This document shows, piece after piece, positions 17,176-26,330 of a stretch of DNA of 64,000 bases. Positions within the stretch are counted from its first letter, which is position 1, and each line of letters opens with the position of its first letter. This stretch comes from Desulfuromonadales bacterium (GTDB lineage Bacteria > Desulfobacterota > Desulfuromonadia > Desulfuromonadales > JAGXHI01): contig JAGXHI010000046.1 in NCBI GenBank assembly GCA_024636295.1, forward strand, positions 1-64,000, read 5' to 3'. A program made the translations under genes and the position numbers. The notes beneath the pieces are model-generated. The model was not told the origin of the DNA and ran no database searches. It saw only the letters and a list, made by a program, of their open reading frames with translations.

Positions 17176-18288
17176 TTAGTCAGAAGATTCCTGTTTTTCG
17201 ACCACGCAATAAATGCCTCCTTCTTTTCTGCCGGGGACGAAGCACCCGTTGCAGGATATGCAGGTTGCTTTGTGCGAGGGTTGGGTCTTCCACTTTTCCG
17301 GAAGATCCGGTTCCCGGATCAGCGGTCGCGAGAGGGCGAAAAAATCCGCAAATCCTTCATTCAGTTGGTTTTCGATGACCCTTGTTGAGCGCAAACCTCC
17401 CACAGTCATTACCGGGATCGCGACAGCTTTTTTGATCCGATATGCGAAACCGGTATTATATCCCTCCTGTTCAGGCATATCGATCCCTCGGCGCACGGGG
17501 TTGTTTTCTCCTGAAGCATTGGTGCCGGAGCTGACCTCGATGGCATCGATCCCGAATTTTTCCAGTTCCGAGGAGACCTTTACAGCATCCTCGATTTCAA
17601 AACCTCCTGGAAGGTTGTCCGAGGCGGTCAACTTTATGGCTACCGGGCAGGAGTCGCCCACCTGTTCACGGATGGCCTGATAGACTTCACGGAGAAAGCG
17701 CAGGCGATTTTCCAGGGAGCCGCCGTAGGAATCCGTTCGCCTATTGGTGAGAGGGGAAAGGAACTGGTTGACCAGATAACCATGGGCGCCATGTATCTGA
17801 ACCCCGTCGAATCCAGCTTCCCTGGCCCGCCGCGCTCCTTCGCCGAAAGCCTTCACAATATCCTCGATTTCCTTTGGATCAAGTTCCCGTGGAGTTTCCG
17901 TGTAGGTCGGGAAGTCCACCGCCGAAGGGGCAACCGGTTGTGTCCCGGTCACCCGGGAGGATGCCTGCCCGCCGGCGTGCACCAACTGGCAGAATACGAG
18001 TCCGCCCGCATCGTGAACTGCGTCCGTGAGTTCCCGAAGTGAAGAAATGAGATCATCGGAGTAGATACCCATCTTGCCCGGAAGCTGTTTTCCCTCGGGG
18101 CGCACATAGGTATACCCGGAGACGATAAGGCCGACCTTGCCCTCCGCCAGGCGGCGGTACAGTTCATTCAATCGAGTCGTCGGACGGCCACTTTCTTCGC
18201 ACATCCCCTCCCATGTGGCGCTTCGCACCAGGCGATTTGGTATATTCACCTTTCCGATGGCGACGGAATCAAACAGCGATTTGGGCAT
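17176..18288 (-). CDS. NADH:flavin oxidoreductase (old yellow enzyme family)
   Basis: 370-residue FMN TIM-barrel. Seen are the N-terminal NRLVRSATWE, the GARRAREAGFDGVQIHGAHGYL block with the substrate-binding His pair, and FLSPLTNRRTDSYGGSLENR. The C-terminal extension carries CISCNGC, a partial version of the cluster motif of the large 2,4-dienoyl-CoA reductase-like proteins. There is no C-terminal FAD/NAD domain, so it is the short form, likely an ene-reductase. The ATG follows AAAAGGAG. AMMECR1 lies downstream. Confidence 0.88.
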   Translation of the reverse strand: MPKSLFDSVAIGKVNIPNRLVRSATWEGMCEESGRPTTRLNELYRRLAEGKVGLIVSGYTYVRPEGKQLPGKMGIYSDDLISSLRELTDAVHDAGGLVFCQLVHAGGQASSRVTGTQPVAPSAVDFPTYTETPRELDPKEIEDIVKAFGEGARRAREAGFDGVQIHGAHGYLVNQFLSPLTNRRTDSYGGSLENRLRFLREVYQAIREQVGDSCPVAIKLTASDNLPGGFEIEDAVKVSSELEKFGIDAIEVSSGTNASGENNPVRRGIDMPEQEGYNTGFAYRIKKAVAIPVMTVGGLRSTRVIENQLNEGFADFFALSRPLIREPDLPEKWKTQPSHKATCISCNGCFVPGRKEGGIYCVVEKQESSD

Positions 18289-18592
18289 ATTATTCTCCTT
18301 TTAAGTCGAAGTTCTCCCGATTGCGCGATTCGGTTTCATAACATAATTTTCGAGGAAATGCCACAACTGCAGAGGTGCCCGGGGATGGACAGAGTGCACG
18401 AAAGTGTTAATTTTCTAAAAAAGGGAGATCCTTGGATCAAGAAGGGACGAAGAAAATCCGAGGTAAGACTTCCATTGTTCTGAGTGGCAGATGCCCTGTG
18501 ATCTACGGATGGTGTGCCGGTCTTCGAGAAAAAAAGAGGCCTCCTTTCTCTGTGGAGGCCTCTTCGATTCCTGAATGTTCTGATATGCGAGC
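18289..18592. other. Intergenic region between the OYE-type gene and typA
   Basis: 304 bases. It holds the typA terminator (18528-18566) and the upstream region of the OYE-type gene with its AAAAGGAG ribosome site. No gene or convincing promoter was seen in the rest. Confidence 0.5.
18528..18566 (-). terminator. Terminator after typA
   Basis: GAGGCCTCC (18536-18544) pairs with GGAGGCCTC (18554-18562). The minus strand then has a T-run of eight. Confidence 0.88.
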
Positions 18593-20401
18593 TTATTTTC
18601 TCTTTTCTTTTTTCTTTCGCTCGTTGGCGTCAAGGAATCTTTTACGCAGGCGAATGACGCCGGGAGTAACTTCGACCAGTTCATCATCATCTATGAATTC
18701 CAGTGCCTGCTCGAGGGTCAATTCGCGCGGCGGCGTGAGACGGACCGCCTCATCGCTTCCCGAAGCCCTGACGTTGGTCAATTTTTTCCCCTTGCAGGGA
18801 TTGACCACCAGATCGTTCTCCTTGGCGTGCTGCCCGATGATCATTCCCTCGTAAACCTCTGTGCCCGGGCCGACGAAAAGAATGCCTCGGTCCTGCAGGT
18901 TGAAAAGAGAATAGGCTGCCGTCTCCCCGGCTTCCATGGCAATGAGCACACCATTTTTTCGTCCCGCTATGGGACCACGGACCGGAGCATACTCGTAAAA
19001 AGTATGCGTCATGACCCCTGTGCCCCGCGTTTCGGTGAGAAATTCGGTGCGGAAACCGATCAGCCCGCGTGCGGGAATGATGAATTCCAGGCGGTTGATC
19101 CCGTCCATGGGGTGCATGGCGATCATTTCGCCGCGCCGTGTCCCCAATTTCTCGATTGCCGTACCTTGAAACTCCTCCGGAACGTCGATGGAGAGGTATT
19201 CCATCGGTTCGCAGAGCACCCCGTCGATTTCCCGGTAGATCACTTCGGGCTTGGAGACGGCCAGCTCAAATCCCTCGCGGCGCATGTTCTCAATGAGGAT
19301 GGCCAGATGGAGCTCGCCCCGGCCGGATACCTTGAAGGTATCGGTATTTTCCGTCTCCTCCACACGCAGGGAAACGTTGGTGCGCAATTCCCTGAACAGC
19401 CGGTCGCGAATGTTTCGGGAAGTGATGAATTTGCCTTCGCGGCCGGCAAAAGGAGCCGTATTCACCATAAAATTCATGGAGAGGGTTGGTTCGTCGATCG
19501 CCACATAGGGGATTGCTATTGGATTTTCGGAGGACGCCAGCGTATCGCCGATCCCGATTTCATCGAAGCCCGCTACGGTGACGATGTCCCCGGCCGATGC
19601 ATCGGAGAGTTCGACCTGCGTCAGGCCTTCATAGCCGAGAAGCTTGGAGATGCGTCCCCGGACGATCCTGCCATCCCGATGCACCAGGGCTACGGATTCG
19701 CCCTGACGGACGCGTCCGTTGAAGATCTTGCCGGTGGCGATGCGTCCGATATAGTCATTGTAGTCGATGCTGGCCACCAACATCTGGAGGGGAGCATCGG
19801 GATTTCCTCCTGGGGGAGCGACCCTGTCCAGGATCAGCTTGAACATGGGCTCAAGGTCGTGGGATTCCTCTTCCAGCTCTCGTCGGGCATAGCCCTGCTT
19901 GGCGCTGGTGTAGACCACGGGAAAATCGAGTTGCTCCTCGTGAGCGTTCAGGTCGCAGAAAAGATCGAAGACCATGTCGAGAACCTTTTCGGGACGGGCG
20001 CCCGGCCGGTCGATTTTGTTGATGACCACAATGGGCCGGTGTCCCAGGTCCAGAGACTTTTTCAGAACGAAACGGGTCTGGGGCATCGGTCCGTCAAAAG
20101 CGTCCACCAGGAGCAGGACGGAATCGACCATTTTCAGGACACGCTCGACCTCGCCACCAAAATCAGCATGACCGGGCGTGTCCACAATATTGATTTTGAA
20201 GTCTCCGTGATGGATAGAAAGATTTTTGGAAAGGATGGTGATTCCTCTTTCCTTCTCCAGATCGTTGCTGTCCATCACTCTTTCGGTAATGACCTGGTTT
20301 TCCCGGAAAATGCCGGATTGCTTCAGCATGGCATCCACCAGGGTGGTTTTGCCGTGGTCGACGTGAGCGATAATTGCGATGTTGCGAATGTGTTGGGGCA
20401 T
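18593..20401 (-). CDS. typA: Ribosome-associated GTPase TypA/BipA
   Basis: Translational GTPase of 602 residues, the normal length. G motifs visible are [10 protein letters not shown] (G1, residues 12-21), RGIT (G2), DTPGHADF (G3) and NKID (G4). The C-terminal half has the TypA-specific [13 protein letters not shown] and a Lys/Arg-rich tail ([17 protein letters not shown]). It acts in 50S assembly and stress adaptation. The start [11 protein letters not shown] at 20401 is standard; the open frame upstream lacks conservation. GGAGG is 14 bases upstream, rather far. Confidence 0.96.
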   Translation of the reverse strand: MPQHIRNIAIIAHVDHGKTTLVDAMLKQSGIFRENQVITERVMDSNDLEKERGITILSKNLSIHHGDFKINIVDTPGHADFGGEVERVLKMVDSVLLLVDAFDGPMPQTRFVLKKSLDLGHRPIVVINKIDRPGARPEKVLDMVFDLFCDLNAHEEQLDFPVVYTSAKQGYARRELEEESHDLEPMFKLILDRVAPPGGNPDAPLQMLVASIDYNDYIGRIATGKIFNGRVRQGESVALVHRDGRIVRGRISKLLGYEGLTQVELSDASAGDIVTVAGFDEIGIGDTLASSENPIAIPYVAIDEPTLSMNFMVNTAPFAGREGKFITSRNIRDRLFRELRTNVSLRVEETENTDTFKVSGRGELHLAILIENMRREGFELAVSKPEVIYREIDGVLCEPMEYLSIDVPEEFQGTAIEKLGTRRGEMIAMHPMDGINRLEFIIPARGLIGFRTEFLTETRGTGVMTHTFYEYAPVRGPIAGRKNGVLIAMEAGETAAYSLFNLQDRGILFVGPGTEVYEGMIIGQHAKENDLVVNPCKGKKLTNVRASGSDEAVRLTPPRELTLEQALEFIDDDELVEVTPGVIRLRKRFLDANERKKKEKRK

Positions 20402-20675
20402 GACGTATCCGATATCCTCCAGAGGGTTGAACCTCGATAGATGGTGATGAAAAAATGCCCTTCTGCAGCGGAATTCTGGCACCTTATGATGGTATATTTT
20501 TGATCAACGTGAAAAAATATTTCAGCGCCCGCTTTGTGTAACCTGGCGTCTGAAGGTTTGCAGACTATTTAGCCTGCTTTTGGAAACTCACTAGTATAAC
20601 GAAGAAGGTGGTTTGAAATCCAGGGAAAAATTTCTTTTTGGGAAATGACAATCAGGACGCGGTGGAACAGGTGTT

Positions 20676-21130
20676 ATGTATTTTTTGATCTCGACTGGCC
20701 CCAGATTTTTAAAAATTTTATCCTCTGCTGATTGCCGGTCTCCTGGCAGCGCCTATCGGATGGGAGCGGGGGACAGCCGAGGCAAATGGGATTGAGAACC
20801 TTTCCTCTGCTCGCCGTAGTCTCCTGCGGGTTCATGTTGACTTGCGATTTCCGCCCTTCCGGAAGCTGAAGCTGAAGCCCGAGCACGGGTCATGCTGGGA
20901 ATCATTACGGGAATCGGATTTATCGGAGGTGGGGCTATTTAAAAAAGGGCGCCACTGTGGCCAACATCTGGAACACGGGCGCCATCGGACTGGCCGTGGC
21001 TTGGCAGCGTTTTGAAATCGCGCTGGTTCTGAGTCTGGTGAATTTCCTTACGTTGAGAATCATGTCAGGTGTAAAAGAAGATATGGACCATGAAAAGGAA
21101 AACGAGGAGGAAAGTGAGAGCGGGGAGTAA
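20676..21130 (+). pseudogene. Decayed MgtC/SapB-family membrane protein gene
   Basis: Pieces of an MgtC-like protein appear in order but in different frames. DLDWPQIFKNFI starts near 20687, then LLIAGLLAAPIGWERG near 20723. LRTFPLLAVVSCGFML follows near 20790, then EARARVMLGIITGIGFIGGGAI near 20880 and LKKGATVANIWNTGAIGLAV from about 20940 to the stop near 21130. At least four frame changes separate them, one in an A-run at 20940-20946. The tail is highly acidic (KENEEESESGE). Intact MgtC proteins help survival at low Mg2+; this copy cannot be functional as it stands. Confidence 0.75.
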
Positions 21131-21207
21131 TCAGGCATGAATCGGTGTGGTATTGTCATGCAGCGGGATCTGGCTACAATTATCAGAGGGAAGTCAGAGC
21201 GAGGTGA

Positions 21208-21495
21208 ATGATGGAGGAGCGCAGAGAAGTCGATATTCAGGTATCAAGAAGTCGGGCAGTGGACCGATTGGCCGCCAATCTGGGACTGAAGAAGATGGGA
21301 ACGCATTTTTTCTGTCCGGGATGCCAGCCGACCGCTCGGGGAATACCTGAGTTGGTCATCAAGGAGGGATCATTTCAGTCCTTCCGGTGCGGCGCCGAGG
21401 GAGACGTGGTGGGGCTGGTCAAACTGGCATGGGGATGCGATCTCGAAACGGCCATCGCCTGGCTGGAAAAGGAGACCGCCTCAGAAAAGAATTGA
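21208..21495 (+). CDS. Small stand-alone CHC2-like zinc-finger protein
   Basis: 95 residues resembling the zinc-binding N-terminal domain of DnaG primase without primase or helicase parts. Seen are FFCPGCQ near 35, then FRCGAEGDVVGLVKLAWGCDLETAIAWLEKE, matching the primase pattern of a Cys-rich beta sheet followed by G-x-G-D and a helix. One of the usual ligands is replaced: the position before FRCG is Ser instead of Cys. Metal binding may therefore be weaker or use another residue. It overlaps the convergent rhomboid gene by 15 bases. The ATG follows GAGGTGA. It could bind DNA, but its role is unknown. Confidence 0.75.
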   Translation: MMEERREVDIQVSRSRAVDRLAANLGLKKMGTHFFCPGCQPTARGIPELVIKEGSFQSFRCGAEGDVVGLVKLAWGCDLETAIAWLEKETASEKN

Positions 21496-22485
21496 TTCAA
21501 ACCGTAGTGCGGCAGCCCAAGCCGCAATAACCGCCACAGCCGTACCGAGCCCCAGTATGCGTTTAGTTTTTTCCCTCGGCATCCCGTGGGTTCCGATCCA
21601 CTTGCCCGCCGCGGCGCCGAGGGCGAGGCCGGCAAGAAATCCGAAAAGATGGGCGCCCAGATCTGTATTATCTCCTCCCGATCCGAGAAGTCCCAGAAGG
21701 GCGGCGCCTCCCGCCAGTGGGAGGAATTGCCGTTTGCACATCAGACCTCGGCTTTTCAGAAATCCCAAACTTGCCAGAATACCCACCGCTCCAAACAGGG
21801 CCGTTGAGGCGCCGACTGCTCGATGATCAGGAGATTGAACGAGGGCGTTCAGAAAATTGCCTGCAGCTCCTGAGAACAGCACAAGAAACCAGCCCGGTCC
21901 CGATCCGACTTCCCGACAGAGCCGGATGACGAAAAAGCCCCCGATGACCATATTCCCAAAAAGATGAACGCCATCCGCGTGAAGGGTAAGTGCCGTAATC
22001 GTCCTCCACCATTCTCCTGCCAGAATTTTTCCCGCATGGGCGCTGCCAGAAGCGGTCCATGGGATATGGTCCCATCCGAATTCGGAGAGGTTCAGGCGGG
22101 TAATGTTGAAGAAGAGAGCAAGCAAGGCCAGCAGCAGGAGGCTTGGCCATGGATTTCCAGTTTCGGGGCCCTCCAACGGAAGGGGCGGCCATCCCCTGTT
22201 TTCCCGGTGGTAGACGCGGATTTCCTCTAAGGCCCGATTTTTTGCTCTTGGGGGAACCAGGATTCGCCATCCGTGCGGACCCGGTTCACGTCGGCATGGA
22301 ATCCCCCTCGCCTCGAGAACCAGAGTCCATAGCCGTGCGCGGGACGTGGAAACGCCTCCCTCCGAACCCGTAGTGTTCAGGGCCGCGGTTATCTCGGTCC
22401 AGACAAACTCCTGCTCTTCTCCGGAAAGCGACGGCGAACCCTTCTCATTCCCCGGAGAAGGGATATGGGATTCATTGGGAGTCAT
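21481..22485 (-). CDS. Rhomboid-family intramembrane serine protease with N-terminal soluble domain
   Basis: 334 residues. Residues 1-110 are soluble and include an interaction-like domain (WTLVLEARGIPCRREPGPHGWRILV). Seven membrane helices follow. The catalytic Ser lies in GASTALFGAVG, the His in DLGAHLFGFLAGLALG, and the oxyanion HLFGNMVIGG is present. It begins about 40 bases downstream of the NtrC-type regulator and is probably cotranscribed with it. Confidence 0.9.
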   Translation of the reverse strand: MTPNESHIPSPGNEKGSPSLSGEEQEFVWTEITAALNTTGSEGGVSTSRARLWTLVLEARGIPCRREPGPHGWRILVPPRAKNRALEEIRVYHRENRGWPPLPLEGPETGNPWPSLLLLALLALFFNITRLNLSEFGWDHIPWTASGSAHAGKILAGEWWRTITALTLHADGVHLFGNMVIGGFFVIRLCREVGSGPGWFLVLFSGAAGNFLNALVQSPDHRAVGASTALFGAVGILASLGFLKSRGLMCKRQFLPLAGGAALLGLLGSGGDNTDLGAHLFGFLAGLALGAAAGKWIGTHGMPREKTKRILGLGTAVAVIAAWAAALRFESILF

Positions 22486-22526
22486 GAGGGTCCAAAGAAG
22501 TCTTCTCTCCGGCTACTTTCCGTTTT

Positions 22527-23933
22527 TCAGGTCCGGGAAGAAAGATTATTACCGTTCGGAAAACCGAGGCGCTTCATCTTCTCGACGAGAGTTGTACGAT
22601 TGAGTTTCAGGAGGGATGCCGCACGGGCCTTGACCCCCCCTGTTTTTTCCAGAGCGTCGCGGATCATGCGCCGCTCTATCTCTTCAATGGTCCGGCCGAA
22701 GTCGATGCCTTTTTCGGTAATGCGCGGATAGGGGAAGATGGAATCCTGGGGATCCATCCCCCCGATGTCGGCAGGAAGATCCTGCCTCCGGATAACGTCA
22801 CCTTCGGTCAGGGCGACCACCCGTTCTATGACGTTTTCCATCTCTCGGACATTTCCGGGCCAGTGGTACGCCTCCAGAGCGTGCATGGCGTCGGGGGAGA
22901 TGGACATAAGGGAGCGGTTCATCTCTTTACAGATTCTCTGCAGAAAATGCTGGGCCAGCAGGGGCATGTCTTCCCGGCGTTCCCGCAAGGCGGGGAGATG
23001 AATAGGGATCACATTCAGCCGGTAGAAGAGGTCTTCCCGAAATCTACCCGCCTTGATTTCGTTTTCCAGAACAGCATTGGTGGCGGAAATTACCCTCACA
23101 TTCAGCTCAATACTGCGACTTGTTCCCACCCGTTCCACCTCCTGCTCCTGCAGTACCCGCAGGAGCTTCATCTGCAGGTGCATGGGCATGGTGGCGATTT
23201 CATCCAGGAAAATGGTCCCGTTGTTTGCGACCTCAAATTTGCCGGGTTTGTCGGCTACCGCACCGGTAAATGATCCCCGGGCGTGTCCGAAAAGCTCGCT
23301 CTCCAGCAGGTCTGTCGGTATGGCGCCGCAGTTGAGGGCGACGAATGGTTTTTCACGGCGGTTTCCGTTGAAATGAAGGGCCTTTGCCACCAGTTCTTTT
23401 CCCGTTCCGGATTCTCCCAGGATCAGTATGGTCGAATCCGTATTGACGATTTTTTCCATCCGGGAGAAAACCTGCTGCATCAGGGGACTGTTGCCGATAA
23501 TATTATCGAAACGGTACTTTCCATGCAGCTGTTGGCGCAGGTAGATATTTTCAGCAATCAGTCGGTTTTTTTCCATCGCCTTGGCCACCTGGACTTTCAA
23601 CTTCTCGAAATTGAAAGGCTTGGTGATATAATCGAAGGCGCCCTCCTTCATGGCTTCCACCGCCGTCTCGGCCGAGGTATTTCCGGTAATGAGAATGACG
23701 CTGGTGTGGGGAGAATCCTCCTTGATGCTTTTAAGGATGTCGATTCCACTCACTCCTGGAAGCAGAAGGTCGGAAATGACAATTTCAAAAGGATTTTTTC
23801 TGAGAAGTTCGAGGGCTTCTTCCCCGGATTCCGCGGAATGTACCTGATAGCCGGCGCTCTCGAGCAGCAGGGTCAGCGCTTCTCTGCTTTCCAACTCATC
23901 TTCGATTACCAGGATCTTTGACCGATTTTTCAT
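22527..23933 (-). CDS. NtrC-family sigma-54-dependent response regulator
   Basis: 468 residues: receiver domain (about 6-120, phospho-acceptor Asp in VISDLLLPG), AAA+ domain (about 135-370: Walker A GESGTGKE, sigma-54 contact loop GSFTGA, Walker B FLDEIA), and a C-terminal Fis-type helix-turn-helix (about 425-465, RAASLLKLNRTTLVEKMKRLG). ATG 23933 is used because it starts the receiver; an upstream TTG in the same frame has no ribosome site. No sensor kinase is adjacent, so it is an orphan regulator. A rhomboid gene follows. Confidence 0.93.
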   Translation of the reverse strand: MKNRSKILVIEDELESREALTLLLESAGYQVHSAESGEEALELLRKNPFEIVISDLLLPGVSGIDILKSIKEDSPHTSVILITGNTSAETAVEAMKEGAFDYITKPFNFEKLKVQVAKAMEKNRLIAENIYLRQQLHGKYRFDNIIGNSPLMQQVFSRMEKIVNTDSTILILGESGTGKELVAKALHFNGNRREKPFVALNCGAIPTDLLESELFGHARGSFTGAVADKPGKFEVANNGTIFLDEIATMPMHLQMKLLRVLQEQEVERVGTSRSIELNVRVISATNAVLENEIKAGRFREDLFYRLNVIPIHLPALRERREDMPLLAQHFLQRICKEMNRSLMSISPDAMHALEAYHWPGNVREMENVIERVVALTEGDVIRRQDLPADIGGMDPQDSIFPYPRITEKGIDFGRTIEEIERRMIRDALEKTGGVKARAASLLKLNRTTLVEKMKRLGFPNGNNLSSRT

Positions 23934-24064
23934 GAAGTTTCCGAATGTTTGTTGAAAGTATTCGTCAGAGCTTTGACGCAATATAAATTAACATGTCCTC
24001 GCAACGGGGGGCAAGACATCTTTGATTTCGCCCTTTTCAGGAAAAAACCAGGCATTCTAAGGGT

Positions 24065-24093
24065 TTGACAGGTCGCGAGGGTTAAGGTACGAT
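24065..24093 (+). promoter_or_regulatory. Near-consensus promoter abutting the nfeD start
   Basis: TTGACA (24065-24070) and TACGAT (24088-24093) are 17 bases apart. The expected start of transcription, about seven bases after the -10 box, coincides with the ATG at 24100, so the mRNA may be leaderless. Confidence 0.6.
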
Positions 24094-24099
24094 GTATTC

Positions 24100-25431
24100 A
24101 TGAAAAAAATTTTTCCAACTATTTTTTTAGGAGGTTTTCTCCTGCTTTGCGCGACGGGAGTTTTCTCGATTGAGGAGAAGACATCGCCTGTCATCCGCAT
24201 GGTTCGGGTGGCCGATGTCATCAGCCCGACCATCGCGGATTTCATCGTCAAGGAACTGGAGAAGGCGAACGCTGCCGATCTCCGGGCCTTTTTGATTGAA
24301 TTGGATACCCCGGGCGGTCTGGATACCGCAATGCGCACCATCATTCAGGGGATTCTCGGCTCCCGGATTCCCGTAATCGTCTATGTTTATCCTTCCGGTG
24401 CCAGGGCCGCTTCCGCCGGGGCGTTGATCACGCTGGCCTCGGATTTCGCAGTCATGGCGCCCGGGACGAATATCGGCGCCGCAACGCCGGTTTCCATCGG
24501 AGTTGGGGGCGGGGAAGAGGAGACCGACAAAAAGTCCGATATGAAGAAAAAAGTGATAGAGGACGCGTCGGCCTACGCCCGCAGCCTTGCCGAGCAACGA
24601 GGACGTAATACCGATTGGGCCGAGCGGATTGTCCGCGAAGCGACCTCCACTTCTGCCGAGGAGGCTTTGAAAGTCGAGGTGATCGACTTTATTGCCGAGG
24701 ATGAACAGGCCCTCCTGCAAAAACTCGATGGCCGAAGCTATGTTCGAAAGGGCGAGAAAAAATTACTGCAGACCGATGGAGTGGTGCTGGAGCAGGTCGA
24801 GATGGGATGGCGCCAGGAGATACTCAATACGATCAGCAATCCCAATATAGCCTACCTGTTGATGATGCTCGGAATTCTCGGAATTTTTTTCGAGATCTCA
24901 CAACCCGGAGTTATTTTCCCCGGGGCCATCGGCGCACTGGCACTGCTGCTGGCATTCTTCGCCTTTCAGACTCTTCCTGTAAACTGGGTGGGGGCGCTGC
25001 TGATCCTTCTGGCGTTTATTCTCTTTCTACTCGAGATCGCCGTTCCCTCCTTCGGCATGCTCACCGTCGGCGGTATCATTTCTCTCACCCTCGGCTCAAT
25101 GATGCTCATCGAAACCTCGGAACCCTACATGCAGATCTCCCGTGCGGTGATCGCGGGAACGGTGGCTGCGGCCTCCTGTCTGATAATCCTGGTGCTCTTT
25201 TTCGTGGTCCGCACCCAGAGGGGCCGGTTCTTCTCAGGTTATGAGGGCATGGTCGGGGAGCTGGGCGAGGCCGTTACCGCTATTGACCGCAAGGGACGGG
25301 TTTTCGTTCATGGGGAATACTGGGATTCCTTCTCCGCCGAACCCATTTCCGCCGGGGAGACGGTGGAGGTGGTCCGCCTGGGAGAGAACCTGCGTATGGA
25401 GGTCAAAAAGGCGGACAGGGAAAAACATTAG
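24100..25431 (+). CDS. nfeD: NfeD-family ClpP-class membrane serine protease
   Basis: 443-residue membrane protein of the long NfeD (NfeD1b) type. It has a signal peptide (1-24), a ClpP-like protease domain (about 30-230: VYVYPSGARAASAGALITLASD with the catalytic Ser in the ASAG motif and a downstream Lys), four or five membrane helices (about 250-370), and a C-terminal OB-fold (about 385-440, VGELGEAVTAIDRKGRVFVHGEYWD). Family members cleave the C-terminal tail of a partner stomatin; a slipin gene follows 70 bases later. The predicted promoter leaves almost no leader. Confidence 0.93.
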   Translation: MKKIFPTIFLGGFLLLCATGVFSIEEKTSPVIRMVRVADVISPTIADFIVKELEKANAADLRAFLIELDTPGGLDTAMRTIIQGILGSRIPVIVYVYPSGARAASAGALITLASDFAVMAPGTNIGAATPVSIGVGGGEEETDKKSDMKKKVIEDASAYARSLAEQRGRNTDWAERIVREATSTSAEEALKVEVIDFIAEDEQALLQKLDGRSYVRKGEKKLLQTDGVVLEQVEMGWRQEILNTISNPNIAYLLMMLGILGIFFEISQPGVIFPGAIGALALLLAFFAFQTLPVNWVGALLILLAFILFLLEIAVPSFGMLTVGGIISLTLGSMMLIETSEPYMQISRAVIAGTVAAASCLIILVLFFVVRTQRGRFFSGYEGMVGELGEAVTAIDRKGRVFVHGEYWDSFSAEPISAGETVEVVRLGENLRMEVKKADREKH

Positions 25432-25501
25432 CAGCAATAAAGGGATCGCTTCCGGTTGCCGGCTTTAATATACGACGACATACTTTGGATGGAGGTTTTC
25501 G

Positions 25502-26275
25502 ATGATGATTCCCATTAATCTGGTGGGGTGGATTGTTGCCCTGGCGCTTGTCCTGGTCGTAATCGGAAGCGCCGTTCGAATCATTTTTGAGTATGAGAGA
25601 GGTGTTATTTTCCGGCTCGGGCGGTTTGCCGGCGTCAAAGGGCCAGGCCTTCGATTTATCATCCCGATTGTGGACAAGATCGTCAAGATCAGCCTGCGTA
25701 CCGTGGCCATGGACGTGCCTCCCCAGGACGTCATCACCCGAGACAATGTTTCGGTCAAGGTGAATGCAGTCCTTTATTTCCGGGTTATCCATCCTGACAA
25801 GGCGATGATCGAGGTGGAAAATTACCTTTATGCTACCAGTCAGCTCGCCCAGACATCCCTGCGAAGCGTCCTCGGGCAGTCGGATCTCGATCAGATCCTG
25901 GCCGAGCGGGATAAAATCAATCTCCACCTCCAGGAAATTCTCGACCGGCAGACCGACCCCTGGGGGGTCAAGATTTCCAACGTGGAAATCAAACATGTTG
26001 ACCTTCCCACGGAGATGCAGCGCGCGATGGCGCGCCAGGCGGAGGCGGAGCGGGAGCGGCGGTCCAAGGTGATCCATGCCGAGGGGGAATTCCAGGCCTC
26101 CAAAAAGCTTTCCCAGGCGGCCAAGATCATCTCCTCCGAGTCCGGCGCCCTGCAGCTTCGCTTTCTGCAGACCCTCACCGAAGTCTCTGCGGAAAAGAAT
26201 TCGACCATCATTTTCCCCATACCGCTCGATCTTATCCGGCCTTTCCTCGAGAAGATCGATAAGAAGGAATCCTGA
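25502..26275 (+). CDS. Slipin (SPFH/stomatin-family) membrane scaffold protein
   Basis: 257 residues: one N-terminal membrane segment (about 7-28), an SPFH/band-7 domain (about 30-180: [42 protein letters not shown]), and a coiled-coil rich in Arg/Glu/Ala ([23 protein letters not shown] split over 175-200). Typical partner of NfeD, with which it forms an operon. Such pairs are thought to organise membrane microdomains and quality control. The ATG follows GGAGGTTTTCG. Confidence 0.94.
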   Translation: MMIPINLVGWIVALALVLVVIGSAVRIIFEYERGVIFRLGRFAGVKGPGLRFIIPIVDKIVKISLRTVAMDVPPQDVITRDNVSVKVNAVLYFRVIHPDKAMIEVENYLYATSQLAQTSLRSVLGQSDLDQILAERDKINLHLQEILDRQTDPWGVKISNVEIKHVDLPTEMQRAMARQAEAERERRSKVIHAEGEFQASKKLSQAAKIISSESGALQLRFLQTLTEVSAEKNSTIIFPIPLDLIRPFLEKIDKKES

Positions 26276-26330
26276 TTTCACGAGATCCGGAAACCTGAGT
26301 CTGCGCGGAGGTATGTGGTTTGGCGGCCGG

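Noticed and set aside
18827..20440. 537-codon open frame opposite typA
   Set aside because: It lies entirely antisense to a highly conserved gene and has no domain; long antisense frames are expected in GC-rich coding DNA.
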